A DNA stretch of 64,000 bases from Mangrovihabitans endophyticus (GTDB taxonomy: Bacteria > Actinomycetota > Actinomycetes > Mycobacteriales > Micromonosporaceae), in assembly GCF_014646155.1 (NCBI RefSeq), contig NZ_BMMX01000006.1:124001-188000 (forward strand). The letters are read 5' to 3'. Position numbers and translations under genes: made by a program. Positions 54,181 to 64,000 of this stretch are shown piece after piece (the first letter of the stretch is position 1; each line of letters starts with the position of its first letter). The notes under the pieces were generated by a model. That model made no database searches. It saw only the letters and a list, made by a program, of their open reading frames with translations, and was not told the DNA's origin.

Positions 54181-55383
54181 ATGCGCATCGTCCGACTGGC
54201 GAACTTCGTCTCGGCCCGCTCCAGCGGTCTCCGCACGGCGCTGCGCAATCTCGGCGAGGGCTACCAGCGGGCGGGCCACCAGTCGGTGCTGATCATCCCG
54301 GGTCGGCAGCGCAGCGACGAGATGACCAGCCAGGGCCGCGTCATCACGCTGCCGGGTGCCAAGCTGCCCCGCACCGGCGGCTACCGTGTGCTCGCCGGCC
54401 GCCGGGAGCTGACCCGCCTGCTGGACGAGCTGGAGCCGGACCGCATCGAGGTGTCTGACCGGTCCACCCTGCGCTGGACCGGCCGGTGGGCCCGCCAGCG
54501 GGGCGTCGGCTCGATGATGGTCTCCCACGAGAGTCTGGCCGGCCTGATGGGTGTCTGGGGCATGCCGGCCCGCACGCGCCTGGCGGACCGTCTCAACCGC
54601 TACACCGCCGAGGCGTACGACCAGATCGTGTGCACCACCGCGTACGCCGCCGCGGAGTTCCGCCGCCTGGGCGTGCCCAACCTGGTCGAGGTCCCGCTCG
54701 GCGTCGACCTGGACGAGTTCCACCCGAGCGCCGCCGACGCGGCGGTGCGTGCCCGCTATGCGCGCCCCGACGAACTGCTCGTCGTCTACTGCAGCCGGCT
54801 GTCCGCGGACAAGCGTCCGGAGCTGGCCGTGGACACCCTCGCCGCGCTGCGGGGGACCAGGGCGCCGGCGGTGCTGGCGGTGGCCGGTGACGGGTCGCGT
54901 CGCACCGCGCTGGCCTATCGGGCCGCCCGGCTGCCGGTGCGTTTCGCCGGCCACATCGCCGAGCGCTCGGCGGTCGCCGCGTTGCTGGCCAGCGCCGACG
55001 TGATGGTCGCGCCGGGGCCGGTGGAGACGTTCGGGCTGGCCGCCCTGGAGGCCCTGGCCTGCGGCACCCCGGTGGTGGTCAACGCGGCGAGCGCGCTGCC
55101 CGAGGTGGTCGGCGACGCCGGCGTCGCGGTCCGCGGCACGGCGGACGCCTTCGCCGAGGGTGTCCGGCGGCTCATGGACCGCCCGGAGCAGGAGCGCCGC
55201 GCGTCGGCGCGGGCCCGCGCCGAACTGTTCGGCTGGCCGCAGGCGGTGGCCGGGTTCCTGCGGGCGCACGGCGTTACGGCGCCGGACTCCCGGGTGCCCG
55301 CCGCGCCCCGGCAGGCCGCGCTGCGCCCGGCGGTGCCCGCCGCGGCCGGAGCCTGGGCCTCCCGCGGCGCTGACCCGGCCTGA
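54181..55383 (+). CDS. GT4-family glycosyltransferase (PimC-like)
   Basis: A 400-residue GT-B enzyme. The N-terminal donor-independent domain opens MRIVRLANFVSARSSGLRTA; the C-terminal domain has the GT4 site PGPVETFGLAALEALACGTP (E-x7-E), with VVYCSRLSADKRPEL before it. Closest named relatives are the GDP-mannose-dependent phosphatidylinositol mannosyltransferases (PimC), so a cell-envelope mannosylation role is possible but unproven. It is inserted between the Rv1339-like gene and rph; mycobacteria lack it there. The ATG has GGAG ~10 nt upstream. A Pro/Ala-rich tail ends the protein. Confidence 0.85.
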   Translation: MRIVRLANFVSARSSGLRTALRNLGEGYQRAGHQSVLIIPGRQRSDEMTSQGRVITLPGAKLPRTGGYRVLAGRRELTRLLDELEPDRIEVSDRSTLRWTGRWARQRGVGSMMVSHESLAGLMGVWGMPARTRLADRLNRYTAEAYDQIVCTTAYAAAEFRRLGVPNLVEVPLGVDLDEFHPSAADAAVRARYARPDELLVVYCSRLSADKRPELAVDTLAALRGTRAPAVLAVAGDGSRRTALAYRAARLPVRFAGHIAERSAVAALLASADVMVAPGPVETFGLAALEALACGTPVVVNAASALPEVVGDAGVAVRGTADAFAEGVRRLMDRPEQERRASARARAELFGWPQAVAGFLRAHGVTAPDSRVPAAPRQAALRPAVPAAAGAWASRGADPA

Positions 55384-55467
55384 TCGCACCGCCGGCGCCG
55401 GCGGCTCGCCGGACGCACCCGCCCCCGGCGCGGTTCGCGCCGTGTGCCCTGTCATAGGGTGGTCCGC

Positions 55468-56192
<725 letters not shown>

Positions 56193-56196
<4 letters not shown>

Positions 56197-56813
56197 CCGG
56201 GGGGTCGCCGCTGCTGGTCGCGACCGCGAATAAGAAGAAGCTTGTCGAGTTGCAGCGCATCCTCGATGTTGCGCTGGGTGCCAGCGAAGTCACGCTTCGC
56301 GGTATCGACTCGGTGGTCGATTACCCGGAGGTGCCGGAGACCGGGCTGACATTCGGTGAGAATGCGCTGATCAAGGCCCGTGCCGGCGTGGAGCGGACCG
56401 GGCTGCCGACGGTGGCCGACGACTCCGGTCTGGCCGTGGATGCGCTGTCCGGCATGCCGGGTGTGTTCAGCGCCCGATGGTGCGGCCGGCACGGCGACGA
56501 CCGGGCGAACCTGGAACTGGTGCTGGCCCAGATCGCCGACGTGCCGGACGAGCTGCGCGGCGCGGCGTTCGTGTGCGCGGCGGCGCTGGTGCTGCCCAAC
56601 GGCCGGGAACACCTGGTGGAGGGGCGACAGCCGGGTCGCCTCCTGCGCGCCGGGCGCGGCGACGGCGGCTTCGGCTACGACCCGATCTTCCTGGGCGACG
56701 GCCAGGACCGGACCAACGCCGAGCTCGCCCCGGCGGAAAAGGACGCGATAAGCCACCGCGGCAAGGCCTTCCGGAACCTGTCCCGGGTGGTGGCCAAGGA
56801 ACTGCGCGCCTGA
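56193..56813 (+). CDS. Non-canonical purine NTP pyrophosphatase (RdgB/HAM1)
   Basis: A 206-residue enzyme that hydrolyses ITP, dITP and XTP to monophosphates and keeps them out of nucleic acids. Signatures are [49 protein letters not shown] and [11 protein letters not shown]. The GTG start overlaps the rph stop (GTGA). It converges on hutH with a 10-nt gap. Confidence 0.96.
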
Positions 56814-56823
56814 CCGGGGCGGT

Positions 56824-58359
56824 TCAGCCCAGCGCCCCGACCGCCTCCTCGATCCGGGCGCGCAGCGCCCGCCCCGCCACCACCGACCGGGCCTGGTCGA
56901 TGATCGGGGCGAGGAACTGGTCGGGTCCGGGCTGCCCGGCGAACTCCTCCACCGCGATGACCGCCGCCCGGCCCGCCGGTGAGGGCGTCAACGGCCGGCG
57001 CAGTTGCAGGCCGCGCACGGCGGACAGCAGCTCCACCGCGAGCAGGCTCGTCAGGTTGTCCAGCACGGTGCGCAGCTTGCGCGTCGCCGCCCAGCCCATC
57101 GACACATGATCCTCCTGCATGCCGCTGGTGGGCAGGGAGTCCACCGAGGCCGGCCCGGCCAGCCGACGGTTCTCCGCGACGATGCCGGCCGCGGTGTACT
57201 GAGCGATCATCAGCCCCGAGTTCACCCCGGCGTCCGGTGACAGGAACGGCGGCAGTTGGCGGGAACGGGTCACGTCCAGCAGGCGGTCCACGCGGCGTTC
57301 GGCGATCGCACCCACCTCGGCGGCGGCGATGGCGAGGAAGTCGGCGGCGAAGCCGAGCGGGGCACCGTGGAAGTTGCCGGTCGACTCGACCCGCCCGTCC
57401 GGCAGCACCACCGGGTTGTCCACCACCGACCGCAGCTCCCGCTCGGCGGTGGCGGTCACGAAGTCGAGGGTGTCCCGGGCGGCACCCGCCACCTGCGGCG
57501 CGCACCGCATCGAATAGGCGTCCTGCACCGCGTGGGCCAGGTCGTCGCGGTGCGAGTCCATGATGGCCGAATTCTGCAGGAGCCGGTGGATGTTGGCTGC
57601 CGAGACGGCCTGGCCGGGATGCGGCCGGATGGCATGCAGCTCGGGTAGGAACGGTCGTTCCGAGCCGAGCATCGCCTCGATGGCCAGGGCCGCGGTCACA
57701 TCCGCCATGGCGAGCAGGTGGCCGGCGTCCGCGATGGCCAGCAGCAGCATGCCGAGCATCCCGTCGGTGCCGTTGATCAGGGCCAGCCCCTCCTTGGCGG
57801 CCAGCCGCAGCGGCTCCAGCCCGGCCTCGCGCAGCGCATCGGCGGCGGCCACCCGGCTGCCGTCCTTGCCGAGCACCCAGCCCTCGCCGAGCAGCACCAG
57901 GGCGCAGTGCGCCAGCGGGGCCAGGTCACCGGAGGCGCCCAGCGAACCGTGCTCCGGCACCCACGGCACCACGTCCGCATTGAGCAGGGCGACCATCGCC
58001 TGCGCCAGGTCCGGGCGCACGCCGGACAGGCCCAGCGCCAGCGACCGTACGCGCAGCAGCATCATCGCCCGCACCACTTCCGGTGGCATCGGCGCGCCCA
58101 CCCCGGCCGCGTGGGAACGGATCAACGCGTGCTGCAGTTCGGCGCGGCGCGGCGTGGCGATGGGCGTTCCGGCCAGCGCGCCGAACCCGGTCGACACGCC
58201 GTACACCGGGCGTCCGGACGCCTCGATGCGGTCCACGATGGCGCGGCTGCGCGCCATCGCCTCGATGGCGGCGTCGGACAGCGCCACCCGGGCGCCGTGC
58301 CGGGCGACGGCGACCACGTCGCCCGCGGCGACGCCGGTGGTGTCCACGGTGACGATCAT
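56824..58359 (-). CDS. hutH: Histidine ammonia-lyase
   Basis: A 511-residue enzyme that turns histidine into urocanate. The MIO prosthetic group forms from Ala-Ser-Gly in [14 protein letters not shown] (near residue 143). Other active-site parts are [30 protein letters not shown] and [12 protein letters not shown]. The ATG overlaps the hutI stop (ATGA) and has GGGAG 7 nt upstream. It is the last gene of the operon although it catalyses the first step. Confidence 0.97.
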   Translation of the reverse strand: MIVTVDTTGVAAGDVVAVARHGARVALSDAAIEAMARSRAIVDRIEASGRPVYGVSTGFGALAGTPIATPRRAELQHALIRSHAAGVGAPMPPEVVRAMMLLRVRSLALGLSGVRPDLAQAMVALLNADVVPWVPEHGSLGASGDLAPLAHCALVLLGEGWVLGKDGSRVAAADALREAGLEPLRLAAKEGLALINGTDGMLGMLLLAIADAGHLLAMADVTAALAIEAMLGSERPFLPELHAIRPHPGQAVSAANIHRLLQNSAIMDSHRDDLAHAVQDAYSMRCAPQVAGAARDTLDFVTATAERELRSVVDNPVVLPDGRVESTGNFHGAPLGFAADFLAIAAAEVGAIAERRVDRLLDVTRSRQLPPFLSPDAGVNSGLMIAQYTAAGIVAENRRLAGPASVDSLPTSGMQEDHVSMGWAATRKLRTVLDNLTSLLAVELLSAVRGLQLRRPLTPSPAGRAAVIAVEEFAGQPGPDQFLAPIIDQARSVVAGRALRARIEEAVGALG

Positions 58360-59528
58360 TGCGGCACTCCCTTGTCTCCGGGCACGCCATCCCTCAGCAC
58401 GGTGCGGATCAGCGGCACCCCCGGCCGGTAGGCCAGATGCAGGGCGGATGGTGCGTCGAGGATCAGCAGGTCGGCACGTGCGCCGGGGACGAGGCGGCCG
58501 ATGTCGTCGCGGCGCAGCGCCCGGGCGCCACCCACGGTCGCCGCCCACAGCGCCTCGTCGGGGGTCATCCGCATCTCGCGCACGGCCAGCGCGATGCAGA
58601 ACGGCATCGACGAGGTGTAGGACGATCCCGGGTTGCAGTCGGTGGCCAGCGCCACGGTCACCCCGGCATCGAGCAGCCGCCGGGCGTCCGGGTAGGGCGA
58701 CCGGGTGGCGAACTCCGCACCCGGAAGCAGCGTGGCCACGGTGTCCGACGCGGCGAGCGCGTCCACGTCGGCCGGTGTCAGGTGCGTGCAGTGGTCCGCG
58801 CTTGCCGCGTCGGCCCGCACCGCGACCTGCACGCCCGGCCCGGCCTCAAGCTGGTTCGCGTGCACGCGGGGGAGCAGGCCGGCCCGGCGCCCGGCGGCAA
58901 GGACCGCCGCCGCCTGTTCGCCGTCGAAGGCGCCCCTGTCGCAGAACACGTCGATCCACCGGGCATGCGGGGCCGCGGCGTCCAACATCGGCCCGGTGAC
59001 CAGGGCGACGTAGTCGTCCGGATCGCCCTCGGGCACCACATGCGCGCCCAGGAACGTGGTTTCCGTCGTCCATTCCCGGGCGATGCGCAGGCTGCGAGCC
59101 TCGTCCGGGACGCTCAGTCCGTACCCGCTCTTGATCTCGATCGTGGTGGTGCCCTGCCGGCGCGCCTCCGCCACCAGGCGCCGGGCGGTGGCACGCAGCT
59201 CGTCGTCGCTCGCCGCGCGGGTGGCCGCCACCGTGGTGCGGATGCCGCCCCCGGTGTACGGCCGGCCGGCCATCCGGGCGGCGAACTCGGACGCCCGGTC
59301 CCCGGCGAACACCACATGGGTGTGGCTGTCGACGAAACCGGGCAACACGGCCGCGCCGGCGGCGTCGATCCGGGTGTCGGCGGCCGGCGCTCGTCCGGCC
59401 GGACCGACCCAGGCGACCCGGTCGCCCTCGGTCACCAGCGCGGCGTCGCGCAGCGGCGGACCGTCCTGCGTGACCAGCTCGCCGATGCGGTCCACCAGCA
59501 GCGACACGGTCGGTTCCCGGCCGCTCAT
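58356..59528 (-). CDS. hutI: Imidazolonepropionase
   Basis: A 390-residue amidohydrolase that opens the imidazolone ring to formiminoglutamate. Metal ligands are in [11 protein letters not shown], later [11 protein letters not shown] and [12 protein letters not shown]. The region [16 protein letters not shown] is typical of HutI. Both ends overlap neighbours by 4 nt (ATGA), so translation is coupled with hutF and hutH. Confidence 0.96.
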   Translation of the reverse strand: MSGREPTVSLLVDRIGELVTQDGPPLRDAALVTEGDRVAWVGPAGRAPAADTRIDAAGAAVLPGFVDSHTHVVFAGDRASEFAARMAGRPYTGGGIRTTVAATRAASDDELRATARRLVAEARRQGTTTIEIKSGYGLSVPDEARSLRIAREWTTETTFLGAHVVPEGDPDDYVALVTGPMLDAAAPHARWIDVFCDRGAFDGEQAAAVLAAGRRAGLLPRVHANQLEAGPGVQVAVRADAASADHCTHLTPADVDALAASDTVATLLPGAEFATRSPYPDARRLLDAGVTVALATDCNPGSSYTSSMPFCIALAVREMRMTPDEALWAATVGGARALRRDDIGRLVPGARADLLILDAPSALHLAYRPGVPLIRTVLRDGVPGDKGVPQ

Positions 59529-60838
59529 CGGAGCACCGCCGAGAAGAGCGCCGCCGGGATCGCCTCGCGCAGGGCGCGCGGCACGTCGATGGCGGTGTGC
59601 CGGCCGCCGGTGACGATCGGCCGCCCCCCGACTATCACGTCCGTGACGTCGGCGGCGCCCGCGGCGTACACGGCCTGGTCCGGCAGGGCACCGGCGGTCC
59701 GGGCGGTGTCCATGGCGAGCGCCACCAGGTCGGCGCGCTGGCCGACGGCGATCCGGCCGGCGTCCGGCCAGCCGAGTGAGGCGTGCCCGTCAGCGGTGGC
59801 GGCGGTGATCAGCTCGGCCGGGCTGAACCGGCCACGCTCGCGGCTGTGCAGCCGCTCGTGCATCTCCAGCCCGCGCATCTCGGCGAACATGTCGATCGTC
59901 GCGTGGCCGTCGCTGCCCAGGCAGAGCCGAGCGCCCGCGTCGGCCAGCGCGCGGGCCGGTCCGATGCCGTCCGCCAGGTCCCGCTCGGTGGTGGGGCACA
60001 GGCAGACGTGCTGGGCGCCGAGCAGCTCCCGGTCGCGGCCGGTCAGGTGGGTGGCGTGGACGGCGGTGGTGGTCGGCCGCCAGACATGGTGCCGGTTCAG
60101 CAGCTCGGCCGGCGTGCAGCCGTGCACCGCCTGGCACTGCTCGTTCTCGGCCGGCTGCTCGGAGAGGTGCACGTGCACCGGCCATCCGTCGGTGCGGGCC
60201 GCGAACTCGGCCATGCACGACGACGGAACCGCACGGACCGAGTGCAGCGCCGCCCCGATCCGCACGTCCGGAGCGTCGCGTAGCAGGCCCACCCGTGCCG
60301 ACCAGCCGTCCAGGTCTGCGTCGCCGAAACGCCGCTGCACCCCGGCCAGGGGCGAGCCGTCCACCCCGGCGGTCAGATAGAGCGTGTCCAGCAGGGTGAT
60401 CCGGACGCCTGCGGCGCGGGCCGCCTCGATCACGGCGTGGCCCATCGCGTTCGGGTCGGCGTAGCGGGTGCCCTCCGCATCGTGATGCAGATAGTGGAAC
60501 TCGCCCACGCAGGTGATCCCGGCCAGGGCCATCTCGCCGTACACCGCCCGCGCCAGGGTGTGGTAGCCGTCCGGGTCGAGCCGCCCGGCCACCCGGTACA
60601 TCAGGTCGCGCCAGGACCAGAAGCTGCCACGGGTGGCCTGGGTGCGGCCCCGCAGCGCCCGGTGGAAGGCGTGCGAGTGCGCGTTGGCCAGGCCGGGTAG
60701 CACCAGTCCGCGCAGCCGCCGCGCATCCTGGGCGCGCTCGCCGGGAGTGACCGCGGTGAACCGGCCGTCGGCGACGCCGATGAGCACGTCGCGTTCCACC
60801 CGGCCATCCACCCAGGCATGCTCGGCGTGGAACCTCAT
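59525..60838 (-). CDS. hutF: Formimidoylglutamate deiminase
   Basis: A 437-residue amidohydrolase that converts formiminoglutamate to N-formylglutamate and ammonia. Metal-site segments are [34 protein letters not shown] (second His pair), [10 protein letters not shown] and [12 protein letters not shown]. The HLSEQPAE motif is characteristic of HutF. Its presence means this histidine pathway goes through formylglutamate, which then needs a deformylase. Overlaps of 4 nt link it to both neighbours. Confidence 0.95.
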   Translation of the reverse strand: MRFHAEHAWVDGRVERDVLIGVADGRFTAVTPGERAQDARRLRGLVLPGLANAHSHAFHRALRGRTQATRGSFWSWRDLMYRVAGRLDPDGYHTLARAVYGEMALAGITCVGEFHYLHHDAEGTRYADPNAMGHAVIEAARAAGVRITLLDTLYLTAGVDGSPLAGVQRRFGDADLDGWSARVGLLRDAPDVRIGAALHSVRAVPSSCMAEFAARTDGWPVHVHLSEQPAENEQCQAVHGCTPAELLNRHHVWRPTTTAVHATHLTGRDRELLGAQHVCLCPTTERDLADGIGPARALADAGARLCLGSDGHATIDMFAEMRGLEMHERLHSRERGRFSPAELITAATADGHASLGWPDAGRIAVGQRADLVALAMDTARTAGALPDQAVYAAGAADVTDVIVGGRPIVTGGRHTAIDVPRALREAIPAALFSAVLR

Positions 60839-62030
60839 GTCAGGTCCTCCAGCACGCGCGCGAGCGCCGCCACGCCCGCTGCGCAGTCCGCGTCGCTCGC
60901 GTGCTCACCCGGGGCGTGCGACACACCGGTCGGGTTGCGCACGAACAGCATCGCGGTCGGTACGTGCGTGGACAGCACCCCGGCGTCGTGTCCCGCCCCG
61001 GTGGGCAGGATCGGCGCGTCGCCCAGCAGCGCGGACAGCCGCCGCGTCAGTACCGGGTCGAACGACACCTCGGCGGATCGCGACTCGGTGTGCATCTCGA
61101 CCCGCGTGCCGTCCCGGCGGGCGCGGTCGGCGGCCCGCGTGCGGACCGCGGCGACGAGCTGGTCCAGGGTTGCGGCGTCCGCAGCACGCGCGTCCAGCCA
61201 GCCGCGCACCACGGCCGGGATGGCGTTGGTGGCGTTCGGTTCCACCACGATCCGGCCCATGGTGGCCTGCGCGCCGGACAGCCGGGCCTCCTTGTTCGCG
61301 GCGAGCACCGTGTATGCGTACGTGAGCATCGGATCGTGCCGATCGGCCATCCGGGTGGTGCCGGCGTGGTCACCGGTGCCCGCGAAGTCGAAACGCCATC
61401 GCCCGTGCGGCCAGATCGCGCTGGCCACGCCGACCGGCGCATCCAGCGCACGGCCCTGTTCGACGTGCAGTTCCACCACCGCCGACAGCCGGTCGAGCAG
61501 GTCCGGCCGGGCACCGGCGGGCGTGCGGCCGAGCGCCTCGGCGACCGAGACGCCGCCCGCGTCGGTGAGCTTCGCCGCGTCCGCGGGGTCGAGGGCGCCG
61601 GTCAACAGTCGCGACCCCAGGCACGGCACGCCGAAGCGGGCGCCCTCCTCCTCGGCGAAGGCTGCCACCGCCAGCGGCCGATCCGGGGTGACGCCGCGGT
61701 TGCGCAGCACGTCCACGGCGAGCAGGCCGCTGACGATGCCGAGCGGGCCGTCGTACCCGCCGCCGTGCGGCACCGAGTCGAAATGCGAGCCGGTGAGTAC
61801 CGTCCCGTCCGCCCATGGCGATCCCCACCAGGCGAAAAGGTTCCCGTTGCCGTCCTCGGTGACCGGCATGTCCCGCCGGTCGGCCTGGCCCCGGAACCAG
61901 TCGCGCAGCGCCATGTCCGCGGCGCCGAACGCGTACCGCAGATAGCCGCCGCCGTCGTCCGCGGCCCGGCCGATCGGGTTGATCTGTGCCCACAGTGCGG
62001 CGAAGTCCCCGGCGCTGAAATCATCCATGG

Positions 62031-62034
<4 letters not shown>
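60835..62034 (-). CDS. M20 amidohydrolase in the hut operon (allantoate amidohydrolase-like)
   Basis: A 399-residue zinc amidase of the allantoate amidohydrolase / N-carbamoyl-amino-acid hydrolase group. Metal ligands are [27 protein letters not shown] and [10 protein letters not shown], with a final His in [10 protein letters not shown]. In the operon the step after HutF is hydrolysis of N-formylglutamate, usually by HutG, and no hutG is seen. This enzyme is therefore the candidate deformylase. Its GTG overlaps the hutU stop (GTGA); an ATG two codons later is possible. Confidence 0.88.
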
Positions 62035-63665
<1,631 letters not shown>

Positions 63666-63691
63666 GGCGACTCCTTCACGAAGCGGGCGGA

Positions 63692-64000
63692 TCAGGTCAC
63701 GAACAGATGGCGGCGGGAGGCCGCGGCCTCGAACTCTTCGAGCCGGTGCTGCACCGACCCGGGCGAGACGTCGCACATCGCCTGCAACAGCACCATGGCC
63801 AGGGCCATCGGCCCGGTGTGCAGGTCGAAGACGAGCTGCGTGCCGACCTGCGCGGTCAGCACCACGTCGGCCGGTTCGGCGATCGGGCCGACCGGCGAGT
63901 CGGTGAGCAGCACCACGGCCAGGCCGGCGGCGCGGGCTTCGCGTACCGCGTCCAGGGTCTCCCGCGGATACCGCGGCAACGCGATCGTCAGCAGGGCGGT
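63692..64000 (-). CDS. RpiR/MurR-type regulator, C-terminal SIS domain (partial)
   Basis: The last 102 residues of a gene that continues past the right window edge. The sequence resembles a SIS sugar-isomerase domain: [40 protein letters not shown] and [20 protein letters not shown] strands, as in RpiR/MurR transcription factors. The DNA-binding part would be outside the window. Being 26 nt upstream of hutU, it probably regulates, and may be co-transcribed with, the hut operon. Confidence 0.75.
   Translation of the reverse strand, partial: TALLTIALPRYPRETLDAVREARAAGLAVVLLTDSPVGPIAEPADVVLTAQVGTQLVFDLHTGPMALAMVLLQAMCDVSPGSVQHRLEEFEAAASRRHLFVT

Overview
The window is about 64 kb of very GC-rich DNA with strong third-position GC bias, frequent GTG starts and dense, often 4-nt-overlapping genes. 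Several markers point to a filamentous actinomycete, most likely Micromonosporaceae-like. These are a mycothiol-dependent formaldehyde dehydrogenase, an FxSxx-COOH RiPP locus, a type VII secretion (T7SS) toxin module with YbaB/EbfC partners, and a CysO/Mec/CysM cysteine pathway in mycobacterium-like gene order. The genus call is inference.

Region 1 (1-3.7 kb): the 3' end of a modular type I polyketide synthase (DH-KR-ACP, no thioesterase) converges on a FabH-like ketosynthase III, whose upstream region carries a repeated TTGACAAAACCG element. A STAS anti-anti-sigma factor follows. Region 2 (3.8-9.3 kb): a compact FxSxx-COOH-type RiPP locus has an NB-ARC/TPR protein (FxsT-like), a stand-alone HExxH protein and a short precursor ending FNSAL, with no radical SAM enzyme in the window. 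It is followed by a YbaB-like protein, a small unknown and a DUF427 protein. Region 3 (9.4-19.0 kb): a Cas4/AddB-like PD-(D/E)XK nuclease with a probable Fe-S cysteine set and a co-transcribed unknown, an ADP-ribosylglycohydrolase-like protein lacking expected metal ligands, a GAF/PP2C phosphatase, an SRPBCC protein, a DNA primase/polymerase, a beta-family protein and an SF1 helicase. Region 4 (19.0-24.7 kb): two convergent T7SS polymorphic toxin/immunity pairs share a delivery domain but have unrelated C-terminal toxin domains, followed by a gene-poor stretch with a perfect 17-bp inverted repeat. Region 5 (24.9-31.6 kb): an SDR oxidoreductase, a 1425-residue helicase-nuclease and a convergent Mrr-like protein with an apparently degraded active site.

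Region 6 (32-45 kb) is mainly housekeeping: a PAS-GGDEF-EAL protein with a frameshift near its end, a cupin, a MarR regulator, a TPM-domain membrane protein, mscR with its metallo-beta-lactamase partner, an MGH1-like glycosidase, an FAD monooxygenase, cytochrome c oxidase subunit I and an MFS transporter. Region 7 (45-57 kb) follows the Rv1330c-Rv1341 order of Mycobacterium tuberculosis in part: pncA-pncB, (a LuxR-LAL regulator), clpS, DUF2017, mec, cysO, cysM, an Rv1339-like phosphodiesterase, a glycosyltransferase, rph and an ITPase. CysO carries an unexpected tail beyond its diglycine. Region 8 (56.8-64 kb) is a translationally coupled histidine-utilisation operon, hutU-M20 amidohydrolase-hutF-hutI-hutH, with an RpiR-type regulator cut by the window edge.

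I saw no rRNA, tRNA, CRISPR array, integrase or insertion sequence. The least explained parts are the radical-SAM-free FxSxx locus, the paired polymorphic toxins, the DNA-processing group at 9.4-19 kb and the extended CysO.
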